Assembly (NCBI GenBank): GCA_005777205.1
Contig: SXNB01000120.1
Location: forward strand, 1 to 6,904
Source: Burkholderiales bacterium
GTDB lineage: Bacteria > Pseudomonadota > Gammaproteobacteria > Burkholderiales > SG8-39
Reading direction: 5' to 3'
DNA length: 6,904 nt
Part shown: positions 1-5,386 of the stretch, in pieces
How positions within the stretch are numbered: position 1 is the stretch's first letter
Layout: each line of letters opens with the position of its first letter
The notes under the pieces: model-generated
Told to the model about the DNA's origin: nothing
What the model saw: only the letters and a program-made list of their open reading frames with translations
Databases searched by the model: none
Translations under genes and position numbers: made by a program

Positions 1-129
1 CTTGTAGATATTGCTCTTGCGCTGTTCCCGGGCTGCCGATTCGATGTCGAGGTCGACCAGCCGTTGACCTTCTACGATGGCGACCCGCAGTTCTTCCTGC
101 TGGGTCGCGTTAAACAACATTTTTTTCAC
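1..129 (-). CDS. rne: Ribonuclease E, N-terminus (partial, runs off left edge)
   Basis: Only the first 43 codons are present. They read MKKMLFNATQQEELRVA... and continue to SNIYK, nearly identical in pattern to the start of E. coli RNase E (MKRMLINATQQEELRVALVDGQRLYDLDIES). RNase E is the membrane-associated endonuclease that starts mRNA decay and processes rRNA and tRNA precursors. The visible part is the segment before and entering the S1 RNA-binding domain; the catalytic DNase I-like domain lies outside the window. I chose the GTG at 129-127 because it restores the family's M-K-(K/R)-M-L start and has a GGGAG ribosome-binding site 8 nt upstream. The ATG at 120-118 is the next in-frame start and would lose three conserved residues. 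The gene is divergent from rluC, as in E. coli. RNase E versus its paralogue RNase G is decided by the N-terminal match and the rluC neighbour. Confidence 0.95.
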   Translation of the reverse strand, partial: MKKMLFNATQQEELRVAIVEGQRLVDLDIESAAREQRKSNIYK

Positions 130-392
130 TTCGTGTTCTCCCGCGCGCGCAGGCGCTCCGGCATTCAGTCGGTCAGGTATCTCCTAAGAGGGTGGCAAAA
201 AGCCGCCTGCGGGGAAATAACCACCTGCGCACGTTCCACTACTATCGCTACTTGCGGTGAGCGAGATTAACCGCTGGCTTAGGGTCCGGCTCGCGGCCAG
301 ACAGGAGACGGGTGGCAGGTACCGGCGCCGGACCGAGCTTGTAGTGGTCCGCAGCGTCTTGTGGTGCCTGTGCCTCGCAACTCGAAGCAAGA
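130..392 (-). promoter_or_regulatory. Probable structured 5' leader of rne
   Basis: This stretch of about 260 nt has no gene on either strand. It contains several inverted repeats when read towards rne. One is an 8-bp perfect stem, GGTCCGGC at 283-290 with GCCGGACC at 327-334. Another is a 5-bp stem, GCGGT at 254-258 with ACCGC at 270-274. A third is GGTGG at 191-195 with CCACC at 221-225, which competes with a tight GGC-A5-GCC hairpin at 194-204. In E. coli a long rne leader with stem-loops lets RNase E cleave and down-regulate its own mRNA. I infer a similar role from position, length and folding potential only; I did not recognise the specific conserved hairpin. The right-hand limit depends on the promoter proposed at 399-427. 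Confidence 0.4.
138..142 (-). promoter_or_regulatory. Ribosome-binding site of rne
   Basis: GGGAG on the minus strand, 8 nt before the GTG at 129. Its spacing suits the GTG and is too long (17 nt) for the in-frame ATG at 120, so it supports the GTG start. Confidence 0.7.
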
Positions 393-403
393 AGCTGGAT
401 AAT
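375..403 (+). promoter_or_regulatory. Candidate promoter for the rluC operon
   Basis: GATAAT at 398-403 matches the -10 consensus at five of six bases. A poor -35 (TCGCAA, 375-380) lies 17 nt upstream. A start point about 7 nt downstream would fall at or just before the rluC ATG at 411, so the transcript would be leaderless or nearly so. The AT-rich run could instead serve the rne promoter or simply keep the start codon unstructured. Confidence 0.25.
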
Positions 404-427
404 AATAAAAATGAATGACTTAAGCAA
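399..427 (-). promoter_or_regulatory. Candidate sigma70-type promoter for rne
   Basis: On the minus strand a TTGCTT (427-422) is followed after 17 nt by TATTAT (404-399), which matches the -10 consensus at five of six bases. The -35 box matches at only three of six. Transcription would begin near 392 and give a leader of about 260 nt. The site overlaps the first codons of rluC on the other strand. The AT-rich run at 399-416 stands out in a GC-rich background. Confidence 0.35.
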
Positions 428-1355
428 GCCACGGGCGACTTGGCTTGAGGTCGGCGAGGAAAGTGCCGACCAGCGCATCGACAATTTCCTGCTGCGCCAG
501 CTCAAGGGGGTCCCCAAAAGCCATGTCTACCGGGTGCTCCGGAGCGGTGAGGTGCGGGTCAACAGCGGCCGGGTCAGACCCGAATACCGGCTCCAGGAGG
601 GAGATAAGGTCCGCCTGCCTCCGGTCCGGATGACCGACCCTGGCCTGAAGCCGGTCGCCAGGCCCCTGGACCTGAAGATCCTCCACGAGGACCCAGTGTT
701 GATCGGCATCGACAAGCCCTCCGGAATGGCGGTCCACGGGGGCAGCGGGGTCAGCTTTGGCGTCATTGAGGGGCTCCGGGCCGCCCGTCCGCAAGCGAAG
801 TTCCTGGAGCTCGTCCACCGGCTCGACCGTGACACCTCGGGGGTGCTGCTGGTCGCGAAGAAGCGCAGTGCCTTGACCGAGATGCACCGCAAGCTGCGCG
901 AGGGCGAAGTGGAAAAGATCTACGTCGCCTTGGTGAAGGGCCGCTGGGAGGGCGGCGCGCGCGAGCTGAGCGAATCGCTGCACAAGTATGTCACCGCGAG
1001 TGGCGAGCGCAGGGTGAGGGTCGAGGAAAAGCAGGGCAAGTTCGCCGTCACGAAGGTGAAACCGATCCGGGTGCAGGATGAGCTCAGCCTGCTCGAACTG
1101 CGCCTCATGACTGGGAGAACCCACCAGATTCGCGTCCACCTCGCCCACGCCGGCCATCCGGTGATCGGCGACGACAAGTACGGTGACTTCGAATCGTACA
1201 AGCGCCTCGCGAAGCTGGGCGCAAAGCGCCTGATGCTGCACGCGAGACGCATCGCGTTCGCACACCCGGTGGGCGGCGACCGGCTGCAGCTCGAGGCGCC
1301 GCTGCCCCCAGACATGAAGCCCTTCGTTGAATCCAGCATGGGGAAAGCAACTTGA
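411..1355 (+). CDS. rluC: 23S rRNA pseudouridine synthase RluC
   Basis: This 314-residue protein has the layout of the RluC/RluD family. An N-terminal S4 RNA-binding domain (about residues 19-70, QRIDNFLLRQ...VRLP) is followed by a pseudouridine synthase domain (about 88-300). The signature HRLDRDTSG is at 136-144 with the catalytic aspartate at D139, and a later RTHQIRVH motif is typical of the active-site region. RluC converts three uridines of 23S rRNA (955, 2504 and 2580 in E. coli) to pseudouridine. I prefer RluC to RluD because it is divergent from rne, as in E. coli. The ATG at 411 has no convincing Shine-Dalgarno sequence and is preceded by an AT-rich run. The stop overlaps the next gene's start by 4 nt (TTGA). 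It heads a four-gene operon ending at 3274. Confidence 0.93.
   Translation: MNDLSKPRATWLEVGEESADQRIDNFLLRQLKGVPKSHVYRVLRSGEVRVNSGRVRPEYRLQEGDKVRLPPVRMTDPGLKPVARPLDLKILHEDPVLIGIDKPSGMAVHGGSGVSFGVIEGLRAARPQAKFLELVHRLDRDTSGVLLVAKKRSALTEMHRKLREGEVEKIYVALVKGRWEGGARELSESLHKYVTASGERRVRVEEKQGKFAVTKVKPIRVQDELSLLELRLMTGRTHQIRVHLAHAGHPVIGDDKYGDFESYKRLAKLGAKRLMLHARRIAFAHPVGGDRLQLEAPLPPDMKPFVESSMGKAT
1340..1344 (+). promoter_or_regulatory. Ribosome-binding site deciding the TTG start of the HAD gene
   Basis: GGGGA lies inside the last codons of rluC, 7 nt before the TTG at 1352. No in-frame ATG precedes the essential DxD motif, so this site and the TTG fix the start. Confidence 0.6.
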
Positions 1356-2002
1356 AATACCGCCTCATCGTGTTCGACTGGGACGGCACGCTGCTCGACT
1401 CCGCCTCAGGCATAACCGAGTGTATCCAGCTCGCCGCCGGCGACATGTCCCTGCCGGTGCCGGACCGCGAAACCGCGAGCCACGTCATTGGCCTGGGCCT
1501 GCACGACTCGCTGCGCCACGCGGTGCCGACGCTGCCTGAATCTGGCTACGGCGAATTCATCCAGCACTACCGCCGCCATTTTGTGGCGCGCGAGGAAACG
1601 ATGGTGCTGTTCCCGGGCGTGCCCGATCTGCTCCGGGACCTGCGCGCGCGCGGCCACCAGCTTGCGGTCGCCACCGGCAAGAGCCGCAAGGGCCTCGACC
1701 GCGCACTCGCCGCTACGGACCTCGGGCCGCTGTTCGTTGCCACCCGATGCGGCGACGAGACCCAACCCAAGCCGCATCCGGCGATGCTGCTGGAGTTGCT
1801 GGGCGAGTTGGAGTCAGACGCCGGCTCGGCGCTCATGGTTGGTGACACCTCGCACGACCTGCTCATGGCCTCCAATGCCGGGGTGGACGCAGTGGCGGTC
1901 GCCAGCGGCGCCCACAGCGCCGAATCGCTGCGCGCGCTTTCTCCGCGCGCCTGCCTGCCCAGCGTCGCCGAACTGCCCGGATGGCTGAAGACACTTGCCT
2001 GA
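1352..2002 (+). CDS. HAD-superfamily phosphatase, phosphoglycolate phosphatase-like
   Basis: A 216-residue soluble HAD hydrolase with all four motifs. Motif I is FDWDGTLLDS, with nucleophile D9 and acid/base D11. Motif II is VATGKS, with T108. Motif III is K140 in QPKPHP. Motif IV is MVGDTSHD, with D165 and D169. An alpha-helical cap of about residues 16-80 sits between motifs I and II, as in the Gph/PGMB-like group. Such enzymes hydrolyse small phosphorylated metabolites; the substrate cannot be read from the sequence, so no symbol is given. P. aeruginosa also has a HAD gene (PA2974) after rluC, so this is a conserved neighbour. It starts with TTG inside the rluC stop (4-nt overlap, GGGGA 7 nt upstream). 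Its 3' end overlaps the Rieske gene by 22 nt, which points to coupled translation. Confidence 0.9.
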   Translation: MKYRLIVFDWDGTLLDSASGITECIQLAAGDMSLPVPDRETASHVIGLGLHDSLRHAVPTLPESGYGEFIQHYRRHFVAREETMVLFPGVPDLLRDLRARGHQLAVATGKSRKGLDRALAATDLGPLFVATRCGDETQPKPHPAMLLELLGELESDAGSALMVGDTSHDLLMASNAGVDAVAVASGAHSAESLRALSPRACLPSVAELPGWLKTLA

Positions 2003-2337
2003 TCTGCGCCGCCGCCGACCTCGAGGAGGCGGGCAAGGGCGTGCGCTTCGAGGCCGAATACTTCGGCGAGGCGGCGCCCGCCTTCGTCTTGCGTTTCCAG
2101 GGAAAAGTTCACGCCTACCTCAACCGTTGCGCGCACGTGCCCATGGAACTCGACTGGCGGGAAGGGGAATTCTTCGGCCTCGAGCGGCGCGATTTGATAT
2201 GCTCAACGCACGGTGCTTCCTATGCTGCAGACACCGGCAAGTGCCTCGGCGGCCCCTGCGGCAACACCCCTCTGGTGAAGCTGCGGGTCAAGGAGCACGG
2301 CGGCTCGGTCTACTACCTGGGATCCGAAGATGACTGA
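1981..2337 (+). CDS. Small Rieske [2Fe-2S] protein
   Basis: A 118-residue protein consisting of a single Rieske domain. The two cluster-binding boxes are visible: CAH (C50, H52) and CSTH (C74, H77). A CLGGPCG loop follows (C88, C93), of the kind that shields Rieske clusters. There is no signal peptide, membrane segment or fused oxygenase domain, so it is probably a cytoplasmic ferredoxin-like electron carrier or redox sensor. No partner reductase or oxygenase is encoded nearby and the function is unknown. An extra Cys pair (C6, C9) near the N-terminus could bind metal or be incidental. The ATG at 1981 lies within the HAD gene (22-nt overlap) with no clear ribosome-binding site, suggesting translational coupling. 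The end overlaps the peptidase gene by 8 nt. Its position between the HAD and S49 genes is, from memory, common in Betaproteobacteria. Confidence 0.9.
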   Translation: MAEDTCLICAAADLEEAGKGVRFEAEYFGEAAPAFVLRFQGKVHAYLNRCAHVPMELDWREGEFFGLERRDLICSTHGASYAADTGKCLGGPCGNTPLVKLRVKEHGGSVYYLGSEDD

Positions 2338-3274
2338 TAACGACGGCAAGTGGGAACGCGGCCTGATCGAGAAACTCGCCACCGAAGCGCTCAAGGAACA
2401 GCGGCGGGCGCGTCGCTGGGGCATCTTCTGGAAGCTGCTGATCTTCGGCTACCTGACGGTGGTGCTGGTGCTGGCGATGGATTACAAGGGCGGCTCCGAG
2501 ACCAAGTCGACGCGCCACACCGCGCTGGTCGAGGTGAGCGGCATCATCGCGCCGGGAACTGACGCCAGCGCTGAGAAAGTGTCCTTCGCATTGCAGGCGG
2601 CGTTCAAGGACAAGAACACCGCTGGCGTCGTGCTGCGCATCAACTCCCCTGGCGGCAGCCCGGTGCAGTCGCAGATGCTGTTCGACGAGATGAAGCGGTT
2701 GCGCGCGAAGTACCCGAGCATCCCGCTGTACGCGGTGGTCGAGGACCTGTGCGCCTCCGGCGGGTATTACGTGGCGGCAGCAGCGGACCGGATCTACGTC
2801 GCCAAGTCCAGCCTGATCGGCTCCATCGGCGTGCGGATGGACGGCTTCGGCGTCACCGGGTTGATGGAAAAGCTCGGCGTCGAGCGGCGGCTGCTGACCG
2901 CCGGTTCGAACAAGGCCATGCTCGATCCGTTCTCGCCGCTGGAGGAATCACACAAGCAGATCGCTGTCGGCCTCATCGGCGAGATCCACGACCAGTTCGT
3001 CGCCGCGGTGCGCGACGGCCGCGGCAAGCGGCTGAAGGAAACGCCGGATATGTTCTCCGGGATCATCTGGACCGGAGCGAAGAGCATCGACCTGGGCCTG
3101 ACCGACGCGCTGGGGAGCCTCGACTCGGTGGCGCGCGACGTCATCAAGGCCGAGGGAATCGTGGACTTCACCCAGAAGGAGAACATCGCGGAGAAGTTCG
3201 CGCGGCGGTTTGGGGTCGGGGTGGCCTCGGGGCTAGCGGAGATCCTGGCAAGGAGCGGGTTGACGGTGCGGTAG
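2330..3274 (+). CDS. Membrane-anchored S49 peptidase (SppA/SohB family)
   Basis: A 314-residue single-domain ('half-length') S49 serine peptidase. A short charged cytoplasmic N-terminus is followed by one membrane helix (about residues 32-50, IFWKLLIFGYLTVVLVLAM), and the catalytic domain should face the periplasm. INSPGGSP (105-111) forms the oxyanion region. The nucleophile is S143 in CASGGYYVA, and the probable general base is K195 in AGSNKAM. The 52-residue Ser-Lys spacing equals that of B. subtilis SppA (S147/K199). The family degrades signal peptides left in the membrane after secretion, and possibly other membrane peptides. A GGGA at 2319-2322 precedes the ATG, which overlaps the Rieske stop by 8 nt. 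This is the last gene of the rluC operon. I avoid calling it sppA because the E. coli protein is a double-length tandem form. Confidence 0.92.
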   Translation: MTDNDGKWERGLIEKLATEALKEQRRARRWGIFWKLLIFGYLTVVLVLAMDYKGGSETKSTRHTALVEVSGIIAPGTDASAEKVSFALQAAFKDKNTAGVVLRINSPGGSPVQSQMLFDEMKRLRAKYPSIPLYAVVEDLCASGGYYVAAAADRIYVAKSSLIGSIGVRMDGFGVTGLMEKLGVERRLLTAGSNKAMLDPFSPLEESHKQIAVGLIGEIHDQFVAAVRDGRGKRLKETPDMFSGIIWTGAKSIDLGLTDALGSLDSVARDVIKAEGIVDFTQKENIAEKFARRFGVGVASGLAEILARSGLTVR

Positions 3275-3284
3275 AAGGGGGCGG

Positions 3285-3304
3285 ATGTAACAGATTGGTT
3301 ACAT
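3285..3304. terminator. Perfect 7-bp dyad between convergent genes, possible weak bidirectional terminator
   Basis: ATGTAAC (3285-3291) and GTTACAT (3298-3304) can pair perfectly around a 6-nt loop. They fill the 37-bp gap between the S49 peptidase stop (3274) and the convergent methyltransferase stop (3312). The placement suits a two-way transcription stop. The stem is AT-rich and followed by only three Ts on the plus strand, so it is a poor classical Rho-independent terminator. The TGTAAC-N6-GTTACA core also looks like a regulator binding site of the TyrR-box type, but there is no promoter here for it to control. Confidence 0.4.
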
Positions 3305-3311
3305 TTAGGCC

Positions 3312-3992
3312 TCAGGACTGCAACAGGAACACCGCCGGACGCTTGCCGATCGCCGGCCGGCTTCGTTGCCAGGCGGAAACCCGCTTCGTCGCAACCGATT
3401 CCTCCGCCAGCGTCAGGTCGATCGCCACGCACAGCCTCGTCTCCGGCGCGCAAGTCTCCAGCAACGCAGCCAGCAAGGCGTCGTTCCGGTACGGCGTCTC
3501 GATGAAGATCTGCGTCTCAATTTCGCGGCGCGAACGCTGTTCCAGTTCCCGGATCCGCTTCTCCCGCTCCGCCTTCTCCCGCGGCAGGTAGCCGCAGAAC
3601 GCGAAGCGCTGGCCTTCGAGGCCCGAGGCCATCAGTGCGAGAACGATGGAGGAGGGACCCACCAGCGGCACGACGCGAAAACCTTCGCGGTGCGCCGCCT
3701 CGATCAACTTCGCGCCGGGATCGGCGATCGCCGGGCAACCCGCCTCGGACAGCAGGCCGAGTGGCCGGCCCTCGCGCAGGGGTTGGAGCAAGGAATCGAT
3801 GTCGTCGCCGATCTGGTGGATGGAGACCAGCTTTGGATCGCACCCGGAAGCCGATAGGAACGCCCGCGCACTCTTCGCGTTCTCCACGGCGAAGTCGCGC
3901 AGCGAACGCACGGTCAGCAACGCAGACACCGCCAGGGAATCCTCCGCGCGCGCGCCCAAAGGTGTAGGAATGGCGTACAGGACGCCGGCCAT
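3312..3992 (-). CDS. RsmI-like SAM-dependent methyltransferase (tetrapyrrole methylase fold)
   Basis: A 226-residue protein of the RsmI/tetrapyrrole-methylase family. Shared motifs are the N-terminal LYAIPTPLG (5-13), LLSEAGCPAIADPG (80-93; RsmI has LVSDAGTPLISDPG), VPLVGPSS (108-115) and FCGYLPRE (132-139). RsmI makes the 2'-O-methyl of C1402 in 16S rRNA. This protein is shorter than RsmI (about 280 residues). Where RsmI has the AEDTR stretch it has VENAKSA (36-42). It is therefore probably the uncharacterised paralogue found beside maf, not the true rsmI, and its substrate is unknown. Its ATG shares one base with the maf stop (TGATG), so the two should be co-translated; no separate ribosome-binding site is visible. 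It ends convergently with the S49 peptidase gene. Confidence 0.88.
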   Translation of the reverse strand: MAGVLYAIPTPLGARAEDSLAVSALLTVRSLRDFAVENAKSARAFLSASGCDPKLVSIHQIGDDIDSLLQPLREGRPLGLLSEAGCPAIADPGAKLIEAAHREGFRVVPLVGPSSIVLALMASGLEGQRFAFCGYLPREKAEREKRIRELEQRSRREIETQIFIETPYRNDALLAALLETCAPETRLCVAIDLTLAEESVATKRVSAWQRSRPAIGKRPAVFLLQS

Positions 3993-4594
3993 CAGCCGAG
4001 CACCGGCAGCCCGGCCTGCTCCAGCAGCTCGGTGAGCGCAATCAGAGGCAGGCCGACGAGCGCGGTCGGGTCGTCGGTCCGCAGGCTTTCCATGATCGCG
4101 ATGCCCAGGCCTTCGGACTTGGCCGATCCTGCGCAGTCGTATGGTTGCTCGCGCAGGAGGTAGTTCTCGATCTGTTCAGGCATGAGGCGCCGAATGGCGA
4201 CGTCGCAGGGCACCACTCGGCTGGCGACCAAGCCTGAGGTGGCATCCAGTAGGGCAACCGCAGTGTCGAAGCGGGCTGTCTTCCCGTTCATATGGGCCAA
4301 CTGTTTGCGCGCGTTATCGTGCGATCCCGGCTTATCCAGGATGACGCCTTCGCAGGAGGCGACCTGGTCGGAACCGATAATGAGCGCGTCCGGGAACCGC
4401 CCGGCCACAGCCCGTGCCTTGACGATGGCCAGCCGCGTCGCAGTGGCCGAAGGCGACTCCCCGGGCAGGGGTGCCTCGTCGCTGCCCGGGCTCGCGGTCT
4501 CGAAGCGCAGCCCGAGCCGCTCCAGCAGTTCCCGTCGGTAGCGGGAGGTGGAGGCGAGCACGAGCCGCCTAGAAGTCGGGTTAACTGGTGGCAT
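3992..4594 (-). CDS. yceF: Maf-family nucleotide pyrophosphatase, YceF type
   Basis: A 200-residue Maf/HAM1-like enzyme. Visible motifs are LASTSRYRRELL (13-24, substrate-binding loop), SDE (38-40), IGSDQV (73-78) with likely catalytic-base D76, and a C-terminal CAGSAKSEGLGI...DDPTALVGLPLIAL block. That block matches E. coli YceF (CAGSFKSEGFGI...DPNTLVGLPLIAL) rather than YhdE, so the m7GTP pyrophosphatase subgroup is likely. Such enzymes remove modified nucleotides so that they are not built into RNA. I start it at the ATG at 4594, because the reading frame extends about 186 codons further upstream only as an antisense copy of yceD. Orientation, opposite to rluC and yceD, is the same as in E. 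coli. It is followed directly by the RsmI-like methyltransferase. Ribosome-binding signal is weak. Confidence 0.93.
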   Translation of the reverse strand: MPPVNPTSRRLVLASTSRYRRELLERLGLRFETASPGSDEAPLPGESPSATATRLAIVKARAVAGRFPDALIIGSDQVASCEGVILDKPGSHDNARKQLAHMNGKTARFDTAVALLDATSGLVASRVVPCDVAIRRLMPEQIENYLLREQPYDCAGSAKSEGLGIAIMESLRTDDPTALVGLPLIALTELLEQAGLPVLG

Positions 4595-4603
4595 GACTTT
4601 GTT

Positions 4604-4633
4604 TTGACACAGAATTTTGTCGCATGATACCAT
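4604..4633 (+). promoter_or_regulatory. Sigma70-type promoter for yceD-rpmF-plsX-fabH
   Basis: A perfect TTGACA (4604-4609) is followed after 18 nt by TACCAT (4628-4633). A TG at 4625-4626 is correctly placed for an extended -10 (TG-A-TACCAT). Transcription would start near 4640, only a few bases before the preferred yceD ATG at 4644. It lies in the 49-bp gap between the divergent maf and yceD genes, just upstream of the lipid-synthesis genes. Confidence 0.6.
4624..4629 (-). promoter_or_regulatory. Possible -10 box for maf/yceF
   Basis: TATCAT on the minus strand matches the -10 consensus at five of six bases and lies 29 bp before the maf ATG. No -35 box is recognisable at the usual distance, so support is weak. 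It occupies the same bases as the yceD promoter on the other strand. Confidence 0.22.
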
Positions 4634-4643
4634 CCTGGCCCTT

Positions 4644-5141
4644 ATGCCGCGTCGGCCTGTCATTGATGGCCTCGAATTTGCGAGGGCCGGCTCCGGCTTG
4701 CAGGTGAATTGGCCGGTGTCGGATTTTCCCAGGCTGCGCGACAGCCTGCATGCCAACACTGGAACGATCAACTGCGAACTGGAGGGCATACCGGAGCAGC
4801 TGGGCCGTCGGGCGCTGCGGTTGCGCCTGTCCGGTACCCTGCAGCTGACCTGCCAGCGTTGCCTGGGCGAGCTGGCGCAGGCGGTGCGGGTGGACGAGGT
4901 GCTGCAGCTGGCGGAAACGCAGGCGGAAATCGACGCCGAGCTGGTTAACACGGAGGCGCCGGAGCGGATCCTGGCGGGGCGCGAGATGCAGGTGCACGAG
5001 TTGGTGGAGGACGAACTGGTACTGGCGCTGCCGATCGCGCCCAGACATGAGCGTTGCGCCGGGAAACCATCCGGCGCGGCGGCAACGAAGCAGTCGCCGT
5101 TCGCGGGTCTGAAGGACCTGATGCACGGCCGCAGGCATTGA
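4644..5141 (+). CDS. yceD: YceD/DUF177 family 23S rRNA accumulation protein
   Basis: A 165-residue member of the DUF177/YceD family. It opens with MPRRPVIDGLEFARAG and has the central LTCQRCLG with a CxxC pair (C70, C73). A later DELVLALPIAPRHERC acidic-hydrophobic block (123-138) and a C-terminal SPFAGLKDL, a degenerate form of the usual NPF-L-LK ending, complete the family pattern. In E. coli and plants the family is needed for normal 23S rRNA levels, though the mechanism is not settled. A TTG at 4617 would add nine residues (MSHDTILAL) but lies inside the promoter, so I prefer the ATG at 4644, where family similarity begins. No Shine-Dalgarno precedes that ATG. The gene sits 28 nt before rpmF, the usual arrangement. 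Confidence 0.88.
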   Translation: MPRRPVIDGLEFARAGSGLQVNWPVSDFPRLRDSLHANTGTINCELEGIPEQLGRRALRLRLSGTLQLTCQRCLGELAQAVRVDEVLQLAETQAEIDAELVNTEAPERILAGREMQVHELVEDELVLALPIAPRHERCAGKPSGAAATKQSPFAGLKDLMHGRRH

Positions 5142-5169
5142 ACGAAGCACATTTCATCCGGGAGTCAAC

Positions 5170-5349
5170 ATGGCAGTCCAGCAGAACAAGAAGTCGCCCT
5201 CCAAGCGGAACATGCACCGCTCGCATGATTTCCTGACGCCGCCGTCGCTGGCGGTGGAACCGACCACCGGCGAGGCGCACCTGCGCCATCACATCAGCCC
5301 GACCGGCTACTACCGCGGCAAGAAGGTCACCCAGGGCAAGGGCGAGTAG
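5170..5349 (+). CDS. rpmF: 50S ribosomal protein bL32
   Basis: A 59-residue basic protein: MAVQQNKKSPSKRNMHRSHD at the start, then LAVEPTTGEAHLRHHISPTGYYRGKKV. This matches E. coli bL32 ([20 protein letters not shown]..., GEKHLRHHI..DGYYRGRKV), which has 57 codons. It is a structural protein of the large ribosomal subunit near the peptide exit region. There are no cysteines, so it is the zinc-independent (C-minus) form usual in this lineage. A clear GGGAG at 5160-5164 lies 5 nt before the ATG, the best ribosome-binding site of this operon. It follows yceD by 28 nt and precedes plsX by 34 nt, so a ribosomal protein and phospholipid synthesis share one transcript. Confidence 0.97.
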   Translation: MAVQQNKKSPSKRNMHRSHDFLTPPSLAVEPTTGEAHLRHHISPTGYYRGKKVTQGKGE

Positions 5350-5367
5350 CCTTTACCGGTCGCCTCT

Positions 5368-5386
5368 CCGGCCACCCCGCCGGGTG
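5368..5386 (+). promoter_or_regulatory. Competing hairpins over the plsX start codon
   Basis: Two exclusive short stems are possible. CCGGC (5368-5372) pairs with GCCGG (5379-5383) and ends just before the GTG. CACCC (5373-5377) pairs with GGGTG (5382-5386) around a 4-nt loop and buries the GTG itself. No purine-rich ribosome-binding site is visible upstream. This may limit or couple plsX translation; in GC-rich DNA short stems also arise by chance. Confidence 0.3.

Noticed and set aside
64..270. Plus-strand open frame over the rne start and leader
   Set aside because: Its first third is antisense to rne and the rest has no recognisable similarity or ribosome-binding site.
322..331. Perfect 10-bp palindrome CCGGCGCCGG
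   Set aside because: Without a loop it cannot form a hairpin, and such GC-only palindromes are expected by chance here; part of it is used in the longer stem with 283-290.
420..1265. 281-codon minus-strand open frame inside rluC
   Set aside because: It is a mirror of the rluC codons in GC-rich DNA; rluC has clear family motifs throughout and the antisense product has none.
4617..4643. TTG at 4617 as the start of yceD
   Set aside because: It lies within the predicted promoter spacer and adds nine residues not seen at the start of the family; the ATG at 4644 is preferred.
4595..5152. Upstream extension of the maf reading frame on the minus strand, giving a 386-codon frame
   Set aside because: The extra part is antisense to yceD, low in complexity (Ser/Arg/Cys-rich) and unlike any Maf N-terminus; Maf similarity begins just after the ATG at 4594.
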